64,000 nucleotides of DNA from Azoarcus sp. (GTDB taxonomy: Bacteria; Pseudomonadota; Gammaproteobacteria; Burkholderiales; Rhodocyclaceae): positions 1 to 64,000 of the forward strand of contig JAUVVG010000020.1 in NCBI GenBank assembly GCA_030604735.1, in the 5' to 3' direction. Position 1 is the first letter of the stretch; each line of letters starts with the position of its first letter. The notes under the pieces are model-generated. The model was given only the letters and a program-made list of their open reading frames with translations. It was not told where the DNA came from and ran no database searches. Of the stretch, positions 20,262 to 29,133 are shown in pieces. A program made the position numbers and the translations under genes.

Positions 20262-20673
20262 GACGGCTCCTCGACGATAAAGCGATAACGGCGGATGTGA
20301 CGCACACTGTAGGTGCTCACATCCGCCGTTTCATTGATGCCGGGCAAGTTACTGAACGGTTTGATGTCGGCGCCGGGAGTTGGATCACGGTCGGGAGGGG
20401 AAGCTGCTGTGCAGGGGCCCCAGGCTGCGCAGAGATGCGGCGATATATGCATTGCTCACGCCGTCCTGCGCTTCGGTGGGGGTTCAATCGAGCACGCCCA
20501 GCGCATTGCCGAAAATCAGACCCGGCTTCGCGATCTTCAGCGTAGACGTTGGAATTGTGAATCGGATTAAACGATCATGGCCAAACAGGGATGTGCGTGC
20601 AAAATTTGATCCGGTGAGTGTGGGCCGTGAGGGCTATCATGGGGTCAATACCGATCTCGTTGGATGATGCCCC
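20262..20673. other. Intergenic region with one long hairpin
   Basis: No convincing gene is present: several short open frames occur on both strands, but none has a ribosome site, a recognisable product or protein-like composition. The one clear structure is the inverted repeat at 20287-20330. The promoter for the downstream methyltransferase-like gene should lie in the later part; the region is more AT-rich near 20555-20590 but I see no confident -35/-10 pair. Confidence 0.5.
20287..20330. repeat. Long perfect inverted repeat (hairpin)
   Basis: The arms AACGGCGGATGTGA (20287-20300) and TCACATCCGCCGTT (20317-20330) are exact reverse complements of 14 bases. The 16-base loop itself contains GCAC ... 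GTGC, so the stem can extend by 4 pairs past one unpaired base. On the + strand TTTCATTG follows, a weak terminator tail. It could be a terminator, a 5' leader structure for the zinc-ribbon gene, or a protein site. Confidence 0.7.
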
Positions 20674-21255
20674 ATGCCCGTGCAGTTGTTACTCGCCATG
20701 CTGAGAAATCCCGCATCCACCGGCTCGTTGCTGCCGTCGTCTCGGCAACTGGCCAACAGCATGGCCAGTGCAGCATACGGCGCTGATCTGGTGATCGAGC
20801 TCGGTGCCGGAACGGGATCGGTGACAAGGGCATTGCTCGGACGCGTGCCGGCCTCGGCCTTGATCGCGGTCGAGATTCAACCTGCCATGGCGACTATGCT
20901 GCGGTCGCGCTTTCCGGGCGTCGATGTGCGTCACGCATCTGCAAAGCACGTTCTTGATACGCTGGCCGACAGGCCGGGCAAGGTGACCGTGGTGTCCAGC
21001 TTGCCCTTCAGATCGCTGCCACGACACGTTGCGACAGAAACCGCAGAGAGTCTGTGCCGGTTTCTTGCCGTGTCGCCGTCACGAAAGCTGGTGCAGTTCA
21101 CGTATCAGCCGCGCGCACCGTTCAAGGCTTCACACAATCTCCATTGGACGCGCACCGGCTTCATCTGGAAGAATACGCCCCCTGCAGGCGTGTGGGAGTT
21201 GCAGTCCGTGCAGGCTTTTGAAGCGGTCGATTCGGCACGATCGGCCTCTGCTTGA
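20674..21255 (+). CDS. Class I SAM methyltransferase, phospholipid N-methyltransferase-like
   Basis: This 193-residue protein has SAM-binding motif I DLVIELGAGTGSVTRAL (about residues 38-54), an acidic end of strand 2 (LIAVEIQP) and a SLPFRSLP loop at the catalytic position. The type resembles Rhodobacter PmtA-like phospholipid methyltransferases and the related KsgA rRNA dimethylases; length and lack of an RNA-binding C-terminal domain favour the first. If so it would methylate phosphatidylethanolamine, product of psd 1.2 kb upstream. The ATG at 20674 is the only good start. Substrate is inferred. Confidence 0.65.
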   Translation: MPVQLLLAMLRNPASTGSLLPSSRQLANSMASAAYGADLVIELGAGTGSVTRALLGRVPASALIAVEIQPAMATMLRSRFPGVDVRHASAKHVLDTLADRPGKVTVVSSLPFRSLPRHVATETAESLCRFLAVSPSRKLVQFTYQPRAPFKASHNLHWTRTGFIWKNTPPAGVWELQSVQAFEAVDSARSASA

Positions 21256-21370
21256 GAAGGTAGCTTGTCAATGAGGTTCTTGCCGCCTCAATGAGCAGGT
21301 TTCGGCACATCCTGCCCATCACCGATGGCTTGACCGAAATTCAGTCGCGGCGAGAGGGGTTGCTGCGGTA

Positions 21371-21401
21371 AGGGTTCCCGGAGCCTCACTCCGAGAACCC
21401 T
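21371..21401 (-). terminator. Hairpin just past nrdJ
   Basis: AGGGTTC-C-CGGAG ... CTCCG-A-GAACCCT forms a 12-pair stem with one mismatch and a five-base loop, 11 bases beyond the nrdJ stop. No T-tract follows on the minus strand, so it may be a Rho-dependent or 3'-end stabilising structure. Confidence 0.5.
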
Positions 21402-21411
21402 GTGTAGAAGA

Positions 21412-24288
21412 TCAGCCGCAGGTGCCGACGGCGCCGCAGGCGGTGCAGAAGTCGCAGCCGTCCTTGCGGATCACCGAGTAGTTGCCGCATTCGGTGCACA
21501 GCGAACCCTGCATCACCACCGGGTCGCTGTCCTTGTGCGGGGCTTCCAGGATGCCCATTTCACGCACCGGGTAACCCTTCTCGTCCAGCACGCCGAGCAT
21601 GGCGTAGCGGTGGATCATCAGCTGGGCGATGTAGGCGACCGTGCTCGGGTAGTTCTGCTGGCGCTTGGTGCCCGGCACGAAGGCCATGAAGTCGCCGAGC
21701 GGTTCCGGGTAATTGAGCAGCTTGCGCAGCTTCATGCCGATCCAGGCCGGATCCATCACGCGCATGTCGAGCGACAGGATACGGGTCAGGCCGTCCAGCG
21801 CCCGCGGGTAATTGCCCGACAGCCACACCGAGTACGGGCGGGTGACGCCGTCCGGCAGCGTGATCTCCTTCAGGCCGAGCACGAAGTCTTCGCCGGTGGC
21901 CGGGTTGGCGATATCCACCGTCCAGGACAGGGTGCCGTCGGTGCCGGTCTTGGGCTCCTGCTGGCTGAACAGGCTGTCCAGCACCGGGGTCGGGGTGCCG
22001 TCGATCTGCAGCGCGCCGAGGTGCTCGCAGCGGTAGCGCACGACCTGGGCGAAGGCCGACACGACGCCAGGGAACATCTTCTTCTCGCCATGGGGCGGGA
22101 AGGGCATCTCGAAGGACTTCTCGCCTATGGTGCGGGCCAGCGTCTCGAGCTTGAGCGCGAGCCAGCCACGGTCATTGGTGCGCATGTCCATCGACAAGGT
22201 CTTGGCGACCGCGCCCAGGCCACGCGGCTGGTCCGCGCCATTGACCCAGACTTCGAAGGGGAAGCCGTTGATGCTGACCGGCTGGGTGTCGACATGGCCG
22301 ACGAAGAGCGCGAACTCGCCCTGCGGCGTGCCCAGCATGTAGGTCCAGGCCATGTTGCCATCCGGCATGTCCGGCCTGCCGGGCCAGCGCAGGCTGGACA
22401 GTACAGGTGCCGGCAGGCTCTTGATCGCGAGGCGGCGGTTGGGATTGGACAACTCGACATCCTGCGGTTGCTTTTGCTCGGCGCTCGGTGTGACCGACAA
22501 CACCGAACCGAGCACGCTGTTCGGGCGGTAAGTCGCCAGTCCCTTCAGGCCGGCTTTCCACGCGGTCATGTACAGATCTTCGAAATCGGCGTACGGATAG
22601 TCGGCCGGCACGTTCACCGTTTTGGAGATCGAGGTGTCCACATACGGTGCGACCGCCGCGACCATGTCCTTGTGCGCCTGGGCCGAGATCTCGAGCGCGG
22701 TGACGAAGAAGTCCGGGAGCTTGTCTACGTTGCCGCCCTGGTGCTTGTACAAGCGCCATGCGTAGTCTTCGACCGCATACTCCTTGAAGGTGCCGTCGGC
22801 CATGCGCTTGCGCCGGGTATAGGTGTAGGAGAACGGCGGCTCGATGCCGTTCGAGGCGTTGTCGGCGAAGGCGAGCGAGATCGTGCCGGTGGGCGCGATC
22901 GACAGCAGGTGCGAGTTGCGGATGCCATGCTTGCGGATCTTGTCCTTGATGTCGGCCGGCAGGCGCGAGGCGAAGTTGCCGCCGGAAAGATACATGTCGG
23001 CATTGAACAGCGGGAAGGCGCCGCGTTCGGTGGCAAGCTGGACCGAGGCCAGATAGGCGCGATTGCGCATGAACTCGGAGATACGGGTCGCCATCTGACG
23101 GGCCTCGGCCGAGTCGTAGCGCAGGCGCAGCATGATCAGGGTGTCGCCCAGACCGGTGAAGCCAAGGCCGACGCGGCGCTTGGACTGGGCTTCGTTCTCC
23201 TGCTCGGACAGCGGCCAGTGGGTCACGTCGAGCACGTTGTCCAGCATCCGGATCGCGACATCGACGACCTTGCCGAAGCGCTCGAAATCGAACTCGGCCT
23301 TGTCGCCGAAAGCGTCGCGCACGAACGGAGTCAGGTTGATCGAGCCCAGATCACAGCAACCGTAAGGCGGCAGCGGCTGTTCGGCGCAGGGGTTGGTGGC
23401 TTCGATGGTCTCGCAGTAATACAGGTTGTTGTCCTGGTTCATGCGGTCCAGGAACAGGATGCCGGGCTCGGCGTGATCATAGGTCGAGCGCATGATCTGG
23501 TCCCACAGGTCGCGGGCGCGTACCTTGCGGTAGACCCAGGCGCCATCGTCCAGCTGATAGGCACCGGCTTGCTTGAGTTCGTCGATCGGCTCGGCCTTGT
23601 GGGTGAGTTCGACATGTGCATCTGCCTCGACCGCCTTCATGAAGGCGTCGGTGACACCGACCGAAATGTTGAAGTTGGTCAGATCGCCATGATCCTTGGC
23701 GTGGATGAATTCCTCGATGTCGGGATGATCGCAGCGCAGCACGCCCATCTGGGCGCCGCGGCGGGCACCGGCCGACTCGACGGTTTCGCAGGAGCGGTCG
23801 AACACGCGCATGTACGAGACCGGGCCCGACGCATTGGACTGGGTGCCCTTGACCAGCGCGCCCTTGGGACGAATAGACGAAAAATCATAGCCGACGCCGC
23901 CGCCGCGGCGCATGGTTTCGGCAGCCTGGGCGAGCGCGGTGTAGATGCCGGGGCGACCGTCGATCGACTCGGTGACCGAGTCGCCGACCGGCTGGACGAA
24001 GCAGTTGATCAGCGTCGCCTGGAGCTTGGTGCCGGCGGCGCTGTTGATCCGGCCGGCCGGTACGAAGCCGGATTCCTGCGCTTCGAGGAATTTGGCCTCC
24101 CAGTAGGCACGTTTGTCTTCGGCTTCGACACTGGCGAGCGCGCGGGCAACCCGGCTTCGGACCTCACCGATGGTCTGTTCGTCGCCCTTGGCATACTTCT
24201 CGATCAGCACTTCGGCGCAGATTTCCTGCGGAACGAGGTTGGAAGCATCCTTCTGGAGTTTGGTTTGGGTCGATGTTTTCGCGCTCAT
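21412..24288 (-). CDS. nrdJ: Adenosylcobalamin-dependent ribonucleoside-diphosphate reductase (class II)
   Basis: This 958-residue enzyme reduces ribonucleotides to deoxyribonucleotides using adenosylcobalamin, with or without oxygen. The N-terminal two thirds is the barrel: the disulphide-forming cysteine in [19 protein letters not shown], and the active-site NPCAE motif holding the thiyl cysteine and glutamate. C-terminally there are two related TSCPD-like repeats (about 660-775 and 798-902) and a cysteine-rich end (CTECG ... [14 protein letters not shown]) that probably mediates re-reduction. The ATG at 24288 has a GGAAGA site; the frame extends to 24330. An NrdR-type box lies 138 bases upstream. 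Confidence 0.95.
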   Translation of the reverse strand: MSAKTSTQTKLQKDASNLVPQEICAEVLIEKYAKGDEQTIGEVRSRVARALASVEAEDKRAYWEAKFLEAQESGFVPAGRINSAAGTKLQATLINCFVQPVGDSVTESIDGRPGIYTALAQAAETMRRGGGVGYDFSSIRPKGALVKGTQSNASGPVSYMRVFDRSCETVESAGARRGAQMGVLRCDHPDIEEFIHAKDHGDLTNFNISVGVTDAFMKAVEADAHVELTHKAEPIDELKQAGAYQLDDGAWVYRKVRARDLWDQIMRSTYDHAEPGILFLDRMNQDNNLYYCETIEATNPCAEQPLPPYGCCDLGSINLTPFVRDAFGDKAEFDFERFGKVVDVAIRMLDNVLDVTHWPLSEQENEAQSKRRVGLGFTGLGDTLIMLRLRYDSAEARQMATRISEFMRNRAYLASVQLATERGAFPLFNADMYLSGGNFASRLPADIKDKIRKHGIRNSHLLSIAPTGTISLAFADNASNGIEPPFSYTYTRRKRMADGTFKEYAVEDYAWRLYKHQGGNVDKLPDFFVTALEISAQAHKDMVAAVAPYVDTSISKTVNVPADYPYADFEDLYMTAWKAGLKGLATYRPNSVLGSVLSVTPSAEQKQPQDVELSNPNRRLAIKSLPAPVLSSLRWPGRPDMPDGNMAWTYMLGTPQGEFALFVGHVDTQPVSINGFPFEVWVNGADQPRGLGAVAKTLSMDMRTNDRGWLALKLETLARTIGEKSFEMPFPPHGEKKMFPGVVSAFAQVVRYRCEHLGALQIDGTPTPVLDSLFSQQEPKTGTDGTLSWTVDIANPATGEDFVLGLKEITLPDGVTRPYSVWLSGNYPRALDGLTRILSLDMRVMDPAWIGMKLRKLLNYPEPLGDFMAFVPGTKRQQNYPSTVAYIAQLMIHRYAMLGVLDEKGYPVREMGILEAPHKDSDPVVMQGSLCTECGNYSVIRKDGCDFCTACGAVGTCG

Positions 24289-24425
24289 GATCGTCTTCCG
24301 GGTCTCCCGCTGGTTATGTTTTATACACACCGAAGGATAGCTTGTAATCGGCTCGGATGCAAAAAAATAAAATACAATAAAAACAATCAGTTAGAATATT
24401 AAGCGGTATATAGATTCGAAATATA

Positions 24426-24441
24426 ACACTAGATATAGTAT
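24426..24441. promoter_or_regulatory. NrdR box
   Basis: ACACTAGATATAGTAT matches the known 16-base NrdR consensus (acaCwAtATaTwGtgt) at 14 of 16 positions. NrdR represses ribonucleotide reductase genes according to the nucleotide pool. NrdR boxes usually come in pairs; the only second candidate is a weak 10/16 match at 24401-24416, and its 25-base spacing is not the usual one. Confidence 0.65.
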
Positions 24442-24548
24442 CTCGAGAGGTGAGTTGTTTCCCCCAAAATCCTTTGCTTTCAATGACTTTTAGGACATAG
24501 AGCGCCCGTTAGGTTGTCTTGTGCATCGGAATCCGGCGCGACTGTGTC

Positions 24549-24577
24549 TGGGCATGCGGCCCGATCGGTCTTACAAT
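24549..24577 (+). promoter_or_regulatory. Candidate sigma-70 promoter of hoxFUYHW
   Basis: A TGGGCA -35 (4/6) and TACAAT -10 (5/6) are separated by 17 bases, placing a transcription start near 24584, about 23 bases before the hoxF ATG. Based on pattern only. Confidence 0.35.
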
Positions 24578-24606
24578 CGTTTGAAACACGATCGCAGGGG
24601 GCCGCA

Positions 24607-26415
24607 ATGCAGGATCTGGACGCGTGCGTGATGGATGTGCTGGCTCGGCATGGCCGTGATCCAACCCGTCTGTTGCAGATCCTGATCGAGTTGCAGGACG
24701 TGCTCGGTCACCTCAGCCCGCCCTGTCTCACCCGGGTGGCCGAGGGACTCTCGCTACCCCGTTCCCGGGTCGAGGGGGTCGCGGGCTTTTACAGTTTCCT
24801 GCATGCGGAGCCGGTTGGACGCTACCGGATTCACTTTTCCGACAACATCACCGACCGGATGCTCGGTGCGCCTGCGCTGATGGAGACCTTGTGCCGCAAG
24901 CTCTGGATAGAGCCTGGCAAGGTGTCGGAGGATGGCCTGGTCAGCGTCACCACCACCTCCTGTACCGGCATGTGCGACCAGGGGCCGGCGCTGCTGGTCA
25001 ATGGGCGCGCGATTACCCGGCTGGACCACCACCGGGTGAACGAGATAGCGGAACTGGTCCGGCAGTCGGTGCCACTCGACGCCTGGCCGGCCGCGTTCTT
25101 CATGATCGACGACAATATCCGCCGACGTGACGCCCTGCTGGGTGCCAGCTTCGAGCCGGGCTCGGCGCTGAAAGCGGCAATCAGTCAGGGCAGGGCTGAC
25201 TGGCTGGAACAGATGAGACTCTCCAATCTGCGCGGCCGGGGCGGGGCGGGTTTCACCACCGCGGTGAAATGGCAGAGTTGTCGCGACGCCCAGGGCAAAG
25301 ACAAGGTCGTGGTCTGCAATGCGGACGAGGGGGAGCCCGGCACTTTCAAGGACCGGGTATTGCTGACCCGCTTCGCCGAACAGGTGTTCGAGGGCATGAC
25401 GCTCGCCGCCTGGGCCACCGGGGCTTCACTAGGTTTGCTCTACCTGCGGGGCGAGTACCGTTACCTGACGACACCATTAAGGGCGGTGCTGGACAAGCGC
25501 CGTCAGGCCGGTTTGCTCGGGAAGGACATCCTCGGCGAGACCGGTTTCAACTTCGACATCGATATCCACCTCGGGGCGGGCGCCTATGTCTGCGGCGAGG
25601 AGACCGCGCTGCTGGAGTCGCTGGAGGGCAAGCGCGGCACACCGCGCATCCGTCCGCCGTTTCCGGTGACCGTCGGCTATCTTGGGCGACCGACGGTCGT
25701 CAACAACGTCGAAACGTTGGCCAAGACCACCCTGATCGCACTGGAGGGTGGGGCCGCCTTCGCCGCGACTGGCACGCCGCAGTCCACCGGCACCAAGCTT
25801 TTGTCTGTTTCTGGGGACTGTGCGTTTCCGGGTATCTACGAGTACCCGTTCGGGGTCGCTATCGAGCGCGTGCTCGAGGATTGTGGCGCGAGCGATGCCC
25901 AGATGGTGCAGGTGGGTGGCGCGTCCGGGGTGACGATCGCCGGCTACGAATTCCACCGCCGGGTCGCATTCGAGGATGTGCCGAGCGCCGGGGCATTCAT
26001 GGTGTTCGATTCCAGCCGGGACGCGTTCGAGATCGCTCATAATTTCGTCGATTTCTTCGCTCATGAGAGTTGCGGTTTCTGTACCCCGTGTCGTATCGGC
26101 ACCTCGCTGCTGAAAGGCTACATGGACAAGCTCGCGCAGGGTTTCGGGGCCAAGATGGACCTGGCCGACATCGAGTGGATCAACCGGTTGTTGCGTAATG
26201 CGAGCCATTGCGGTCTGGGCACAACCGCGCCGAATCCGGTGGTCGACACCCTCATCAAGTTCCGGCCGGCCTATGAGCGACGGCTCAAGTCGCTCGATTT
26301 CGAGCCCGCCTTCGATCTGGACGCCGCGCTCGACACCGCGCGGCGCATGACCGGACGGGACGATGCCGGTGCCCATCTGAACGGTGAAGCGAGCGCGAGG
26401 GAGGCGCAGCGATGA
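24607..26415 (+). CDS. hoxF: NAD-reducing hydrogenase diaphorase subunit HoxF
   Basis: This 602-residue subunit of the soluble bidirectional [NiFe] hydrogenase reduces NAD+ (or oxidises NADH). Residues 1-130 are a NuoE-like domain, then a NuoF-like domain: GRGGAGF FMN/NAD site (about 212), NADEGEPGTFKDR (about 240), GAGAYVCGEETALLESLEG (about 323), and ESCGFCTPCR with a later cysteine for the 4Fe-4S cluster. The NuoE-like 2Fe-2S motif keeps only its second pair (C119, C123). I start at the ATG at 24607, preceded by AGGGGG; the frame opens at 24514. ATGA overlap with hoxU. Confidence 0.95.
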   Translation: MQDLDACVMDVLARHGRDPTRLLQILIELQDVLGHLSPPCLTRVAEGLSLPRSRVEGVAGFYSFLHAEPVGRYRIHFSDNITDRMLGAPALMETLCRKLWIEPGKVSEDGLVSVTTTSCTGMCDQGPALLVNGRAITRLDHHRVNEIAELVRQSVPLDAWPAAFFMIDDNIRRRDALLGASFEPGSALKAAISQGRADWLEQMRLSNLRGRGGAGFTTAVKWQSCRDAQGKDKVVVCNADEGEPGTFKDRVLLTRFAEQVFEGMTLAAWATGASLGLLYLRGEYRYLTTPLRAVLDKRRQAGLLGKDILGETGFNFDIDIHLGAGAYVCGEETALLESLEGKRGTPRIRPPFPVTVGYLGRPTVVNNVETLAKTTLIALEGGAAFAATGTPQSTGTKLLSVSGDCAFPGIYEYPFGVAIERVLEDCGASDAQMVQVGGASGVTIAGYEFHRRVAFEDVPSAGAFMVFDSSRDAFEIAHNFVDFFAHESCGFCTPCRIGTSLLKGYMDKLAQGFGAKMDLADIEWINRLLRNASHCGLGTTAPNPVVDTLIKFRPAYERRLKSLDFEPAFDLDAALDTARRMTGRDDAGAHLNGEASAREAQR

Positions 26416-27116
26416 ACGGACGATTCATGCTCGATGGCCAGCCGGTCATGTTCGAGGAGGGGCAGACGATTCTGCAGGCGGCCAAGGCGGCGGGGCACTA
26501 CATTCCTTCACTGTGCTGGCATCCGGATTTCCCGCCGCATGGCTCATGCAAGCTGTGCATCGTAAAGGTCGGAGGCCGGCATGTCTCCTCGTGTGCGCTG
26601 CAGGCCAAGGACGGCATGGAGATCGAGAGCAATACACCCGAGATCAATGGCGAACGGCGGGCCTTATTGCAGATGTTGTTCGTCGAGGGCAATCACTTCT
26701 GCCCGTCCTGCGAAAAGAGCGGAAACTGCGAACTCCAGGCGCAGGCCTATGAACTGGAGATGACCAGCGCCCGCTTCAATTATTTCTTTCCGGTGCGACC
26801 GGTCGATGCCTCGCATCCTGACATCCTGCTCGACTTCAATCGCTGCATTTTCTGTGAGCTCTGTGTGCGGGCGAGTCGCGATATCGATGGCAAGAGCATT
26901 TTCGCACTGACCAATCGTGGCATTCACAAGCATCTGGTCGTCAATGCCGAGTCCGGTCGACTCGGTGATACCGATTTTTCGGCGCTGGACAGGGCCGCGA
27001 GCATTTGTCCGGTTGGGGTGATCCTGCCCAAGCGGGTCGGATTCGCCGTGCCGATCGGTGAGCGGATCTACGACGAGAAGCCGATCAGCCTGGTTTCGAT
27101 GGAGAAGGAACGATGA
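26412..27116 (+). CDS. hoxU: NAD-reducing hydrogenase subunit HoxU
   Basis: This is the 234-residue electron-wiring subunit, homologous to the NuoG N-terminus. A 2Fe-2S site is formed by C35, C46, C49, C61. A His-Cys3 4Fe-4S site is H95, C97 (or neighbouring), C100, C106. A further 4Fe-4S site is C145, C148, C151, C199. It links the HoxF flavin to the hydrogenase module HoxYH. The start overlaps the hoxF stop (ATGA), and its stop overlaps the hoxY start likewise. Confidence 0.95.
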   Translation: MNGRFMLDGQPVMFEEGQTILQAAKAAGHYIPSLCWHPDFPPHGSCKLCIVKVGGRHVSSCALQAKDGMEIESNTPEINGERRALLQMLFVEGNHFCPSCEKSGNCELQAQAYELEMTSARFNYFFPVRPVDASHPDILLDFNRCIFCELCVRASRDIDGKSIFALTNRGIHKHLVVNAESGRLGDTDFSALDRAASICPVGVILPKRVGFAVPIGERIYDEKPISLVSMEKER

Positions 27117-27658
27117 GCGACAAGCCCAAACTGCGGGTCGCGACGACCTCGCTGGCCGGCTGCTTCGGTTGCCACATGTCCTTTCTCGACATCGATGAGC
27201 ACCTTTTCGAGCTGGCGCAGCTGGTCGAGTTCGACCGCTCCCCGCTGACCGACATCAAGCACTGCGGTCCGTGCGACATCGGTTTGATCGAGGGCGGCGT
27301 GTGCAATGCTGAAAACGTGCATGTGCTGCGCGAGTTCCGTCGCAACTGCAAGACCCTGGTCGCGGTCGGCGCTTGTGCGATCAACGGGGGGCTGCCGGCC
27401 CAGCGCAACCACCTCGATCTAGGCGCGTGCCTGCAAGAAGTCTATCTGTCCCGCGATGGCATCGCCAACCCCGGGGTGCCTGACGATCCGGAATTGCCGC
27501 TGCTGCTCGACAAGGTGCACCCGATTCACGAGGTGGTGCGGGTGGATTATTTCATTCCGGGCTGCCCGCCCTCGGGCGAGGCGATCTGGAAATTCCTGTC
27601 CGACCTGATCGCGGGCCGTACCCCGCGCCTGCCGCATTCGATGCTGCATTTCGACTGA
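27113..27658 (+). CDS. hoxY: NAD-reducing hydrogenase small subunit HoxY
   Basis: This is the 181-residue [NiFe]-hydrogenase small subunit, which binds the single proximal 4Fe-4S cluster through C17 and C20 (GCFGCHMS), the cysteine of VGACAING (C88) and that of PGCPPSGEA (about 152). The short form lacking medial and distal clusters is typical of group 3d enzymes. It is ATGA-coupled to hoxU and 8 bases upstream of hoxH. It has no Tat signal, consistent with a cytoplasmic enzyme. Confidence 0.95.
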   Translation: MSDKPKLRVATTSLAGCFGCHMSFLDIDEHLFELAQLVEFDRSPLTDIKHCGPCDIGLIEGGVCNAENVHVLREFRRNCKTLVAVGACAINGGLPAQRNHLDLGACLQEVYLSRDGIANPGVPDDPELPLLLDKVHPIHEVVRVDYFIPGCPPSGEAIWKFLSDLIAGRTPRLPHSMLHFD

Positions 27659-27666
27659 GTCTTGCC

Positions 27667-29133
27667 ATGAACACGTCATCGCTGGAAACCGCCGAGAACC
27701 GCGAATCGCTGAGAAAGGTCGTGATCGACCCGGTATCGCGGGTAGAGGGGCACGGCAAGGTCACCTTATTGCTGGACGAAGAGGGTGAGGTGCGCGAAGC
27801 GCGGTTGCACATCGTCGAGTTCCGTGGCTTCGAGGTCTTCATCCAGGGCCGTCCCTACTGGGAAGTGCCGGTGATGGTGCAGCGGCTATGCGGCATCTGT
27901 CCGGTCAGCCACCACCTGGCCGCCTGCAAGGCGCTGGACCATGTCGTCGGCGCGCAGTCGCTGACCCCGACCGCCGAGAAGATGCGCCGGCTGATGCATT
28001 ACGGTCAGATCCTGCAGTCGCACGCGCTGCATTTCTTCCACCTATCCTCGCCCGATCTGCTTTTCGGCTTTGAGTCCGAAGTCGGCAAACGCAACATCGT
28101 CGGCGTAGCCGCCGCTCACCCGGAGGTGGCGCGTCAGGGCGTATTGCTGCGCAAGTTCGGTCAGGAGGTGATCCGGGCCACCGCCGGCAAGCGCATTCAT
28201 GGCACCGGCGCGGTGCCGGGCGGCATGAACCGCCATCTCGCACCGGATGACCAGCGCATGCTCAAGGCCGACGTCGCCAAGATGATCGAATGGAGTCGTG
28301 CCGCGGTCGAACTGGTGAAGCGCCTGCATCGGGCCGATCCCGTCTTGTACGACGCCTTCGGCACTTTTTCGTCGGGCATCATGAGCCTGGTGCGGGCAGA
28401 TGGCGCAATGGACTTGTATCACGGGCAGTTGCGTTTTCGTGATGCGAACGGCGCGATCACCCTGGACGCGGTGCCGGACCAGGACTACCACAGCGTGATC
28501 GGAGAGCAGGTCAAGCCGTGGAGCTACATGAAGTTTCCCTACCTGCGTGATCTCGGTCCGGACCAAGGTTGGTACAAGGTCGGGCCGTTGGCCAGGGTTC
28601 AGAACTGCGACTTCATCCCGTCGCCTTTCGCCGAAGCCGAACGGCGCGAGTTCATCGCGCACGGCCAGGGTGGGCTGATTCATGCGACCCTGGCTTATCA
28701 CTGGGCGCGCATGATAGAGATGCTGCATGCCGCCGAGGTCATTCGCGACCTGCTTGACGATCCGGATCTGATGGACGGGCCGCTGCTCAGCACCGGCACC
28801 CATGCCCGCGAGGGTGTCGGCATCATCGAGGCCCCGCGCGGCACGCTGATCCATCACTACCAGGTGGGCGAAGACGATCTGGTCAGCATGTGCAACCTGA
28901 TCGTATCGACGACCCACAACAACCAGGCGATGAACACCGCGATCCGTGCGGTCGCGCAGCGCTATCTGAGCGGGCATGAGTTGACCGAGGGCTTGCTCAA
29001 CCACATCGAGGTCGCGATTCGCGCCTACGATCCCTGTCTGTCGTGCGCCACCCATGCCCTCGGGCAGATGCCGCTGGTGATGGAGTTGGTGGGGCCTGGC
29101 GGAGAGACCCTGAGTCGCGTGACCCGCGGATGA
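27667..29133 (+). CDS. hoxH: NAD-reducing hydrogenase large subunit HoxH
   Basis: This 488-residue subunit carries the NiFe(CN)2CO active site. Nickel ligands are in the N-terminal RLCGICPVSHH motif (C75, C78) and the C-terminal DPCLSCATH (C457, C460). A 25-residue extension after the histidine of ATHA would be removed by the maturation protease encoded next door. Sequence and operon mark group 3d (NAD-reducing, bidirectional, relatively oxygen tolerant). The hyp genes needed to build the site are not in this window. Confidence 0.96.
   Translation: MNTSSLETAENRESLRKVVIDPVSRVEGHGKVTLLLDEEGEVREARLHIVEFRGFEVFIQGRPYWEVPVMVQRLCGICPVSHHLAACKALDHVVGAQSLTPTAEKMRRLMHYGQILQSHALHFFHLSSPDLLFGFESEVGKRNIVGVAAAHPEVARQGVLLRKFGQEVIRATAGKRIHGTGAVPGGMNRHLAPDDQRMLKADVAKMIEWSRAAVELVKRLHRADPVLYDAFGTFSSGIMSLVRADGAMDLYHGQLRFRDANGAITLDAVPDQDYHSVIGEQVKPWSYMKFPYLRDLGPDQGWYKVGPLARVQNCDFIPSPFAEAERREFIAHGQGGLIHATLAYHWARMIEMLHAAEVIRDLLDDPDLMDGPLLSTGTHAREGVGIIEAPRGTLIHHYQVGEDDLVSMCNLIVSTTHNNQAMNTAIRAVAQRYLSGHELTEGLLNHIEVAIRAYDPCLSCATHALGQMPLVMELVGPGGETLSRVTRG

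Larger units (their letters stand above)
24289..24606. promoter_or_regulatory. AT-rich divergent regulatory region nrdJ/hoxF
   Basis: The 318-base spacer separates two divergent operons. Positions about 24355-24445 are strikingly AT-rich against the GC-rich surroundings, with runs of A and several TATA-like steps on both strands, as expected for promoters. An NrdR-type palindrome is at 24426-24441 and a candidate hoxF promoter at 24549-24577. I saw no B12-box or other riboswitch signature and no clear FNR site. Confidence 0.6.

Noticed and set aside
21535-24402. Very long open frame antisense to nrdJ (about 955 codons)
   Set aside because: It mirrors the codon bias of nrdJ in GC-rich DNA, has Gln/Arg/His-rich composition and no recognisable domain; nrdJ itself is certain.
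24289-24606. Cobalamin riboswitch upstream of nrdJ
   Set aside because: A B12 riboswitch was considered because the enzyme uses B12, but I could not find a B12-box-like sequence or its fold in the leader.
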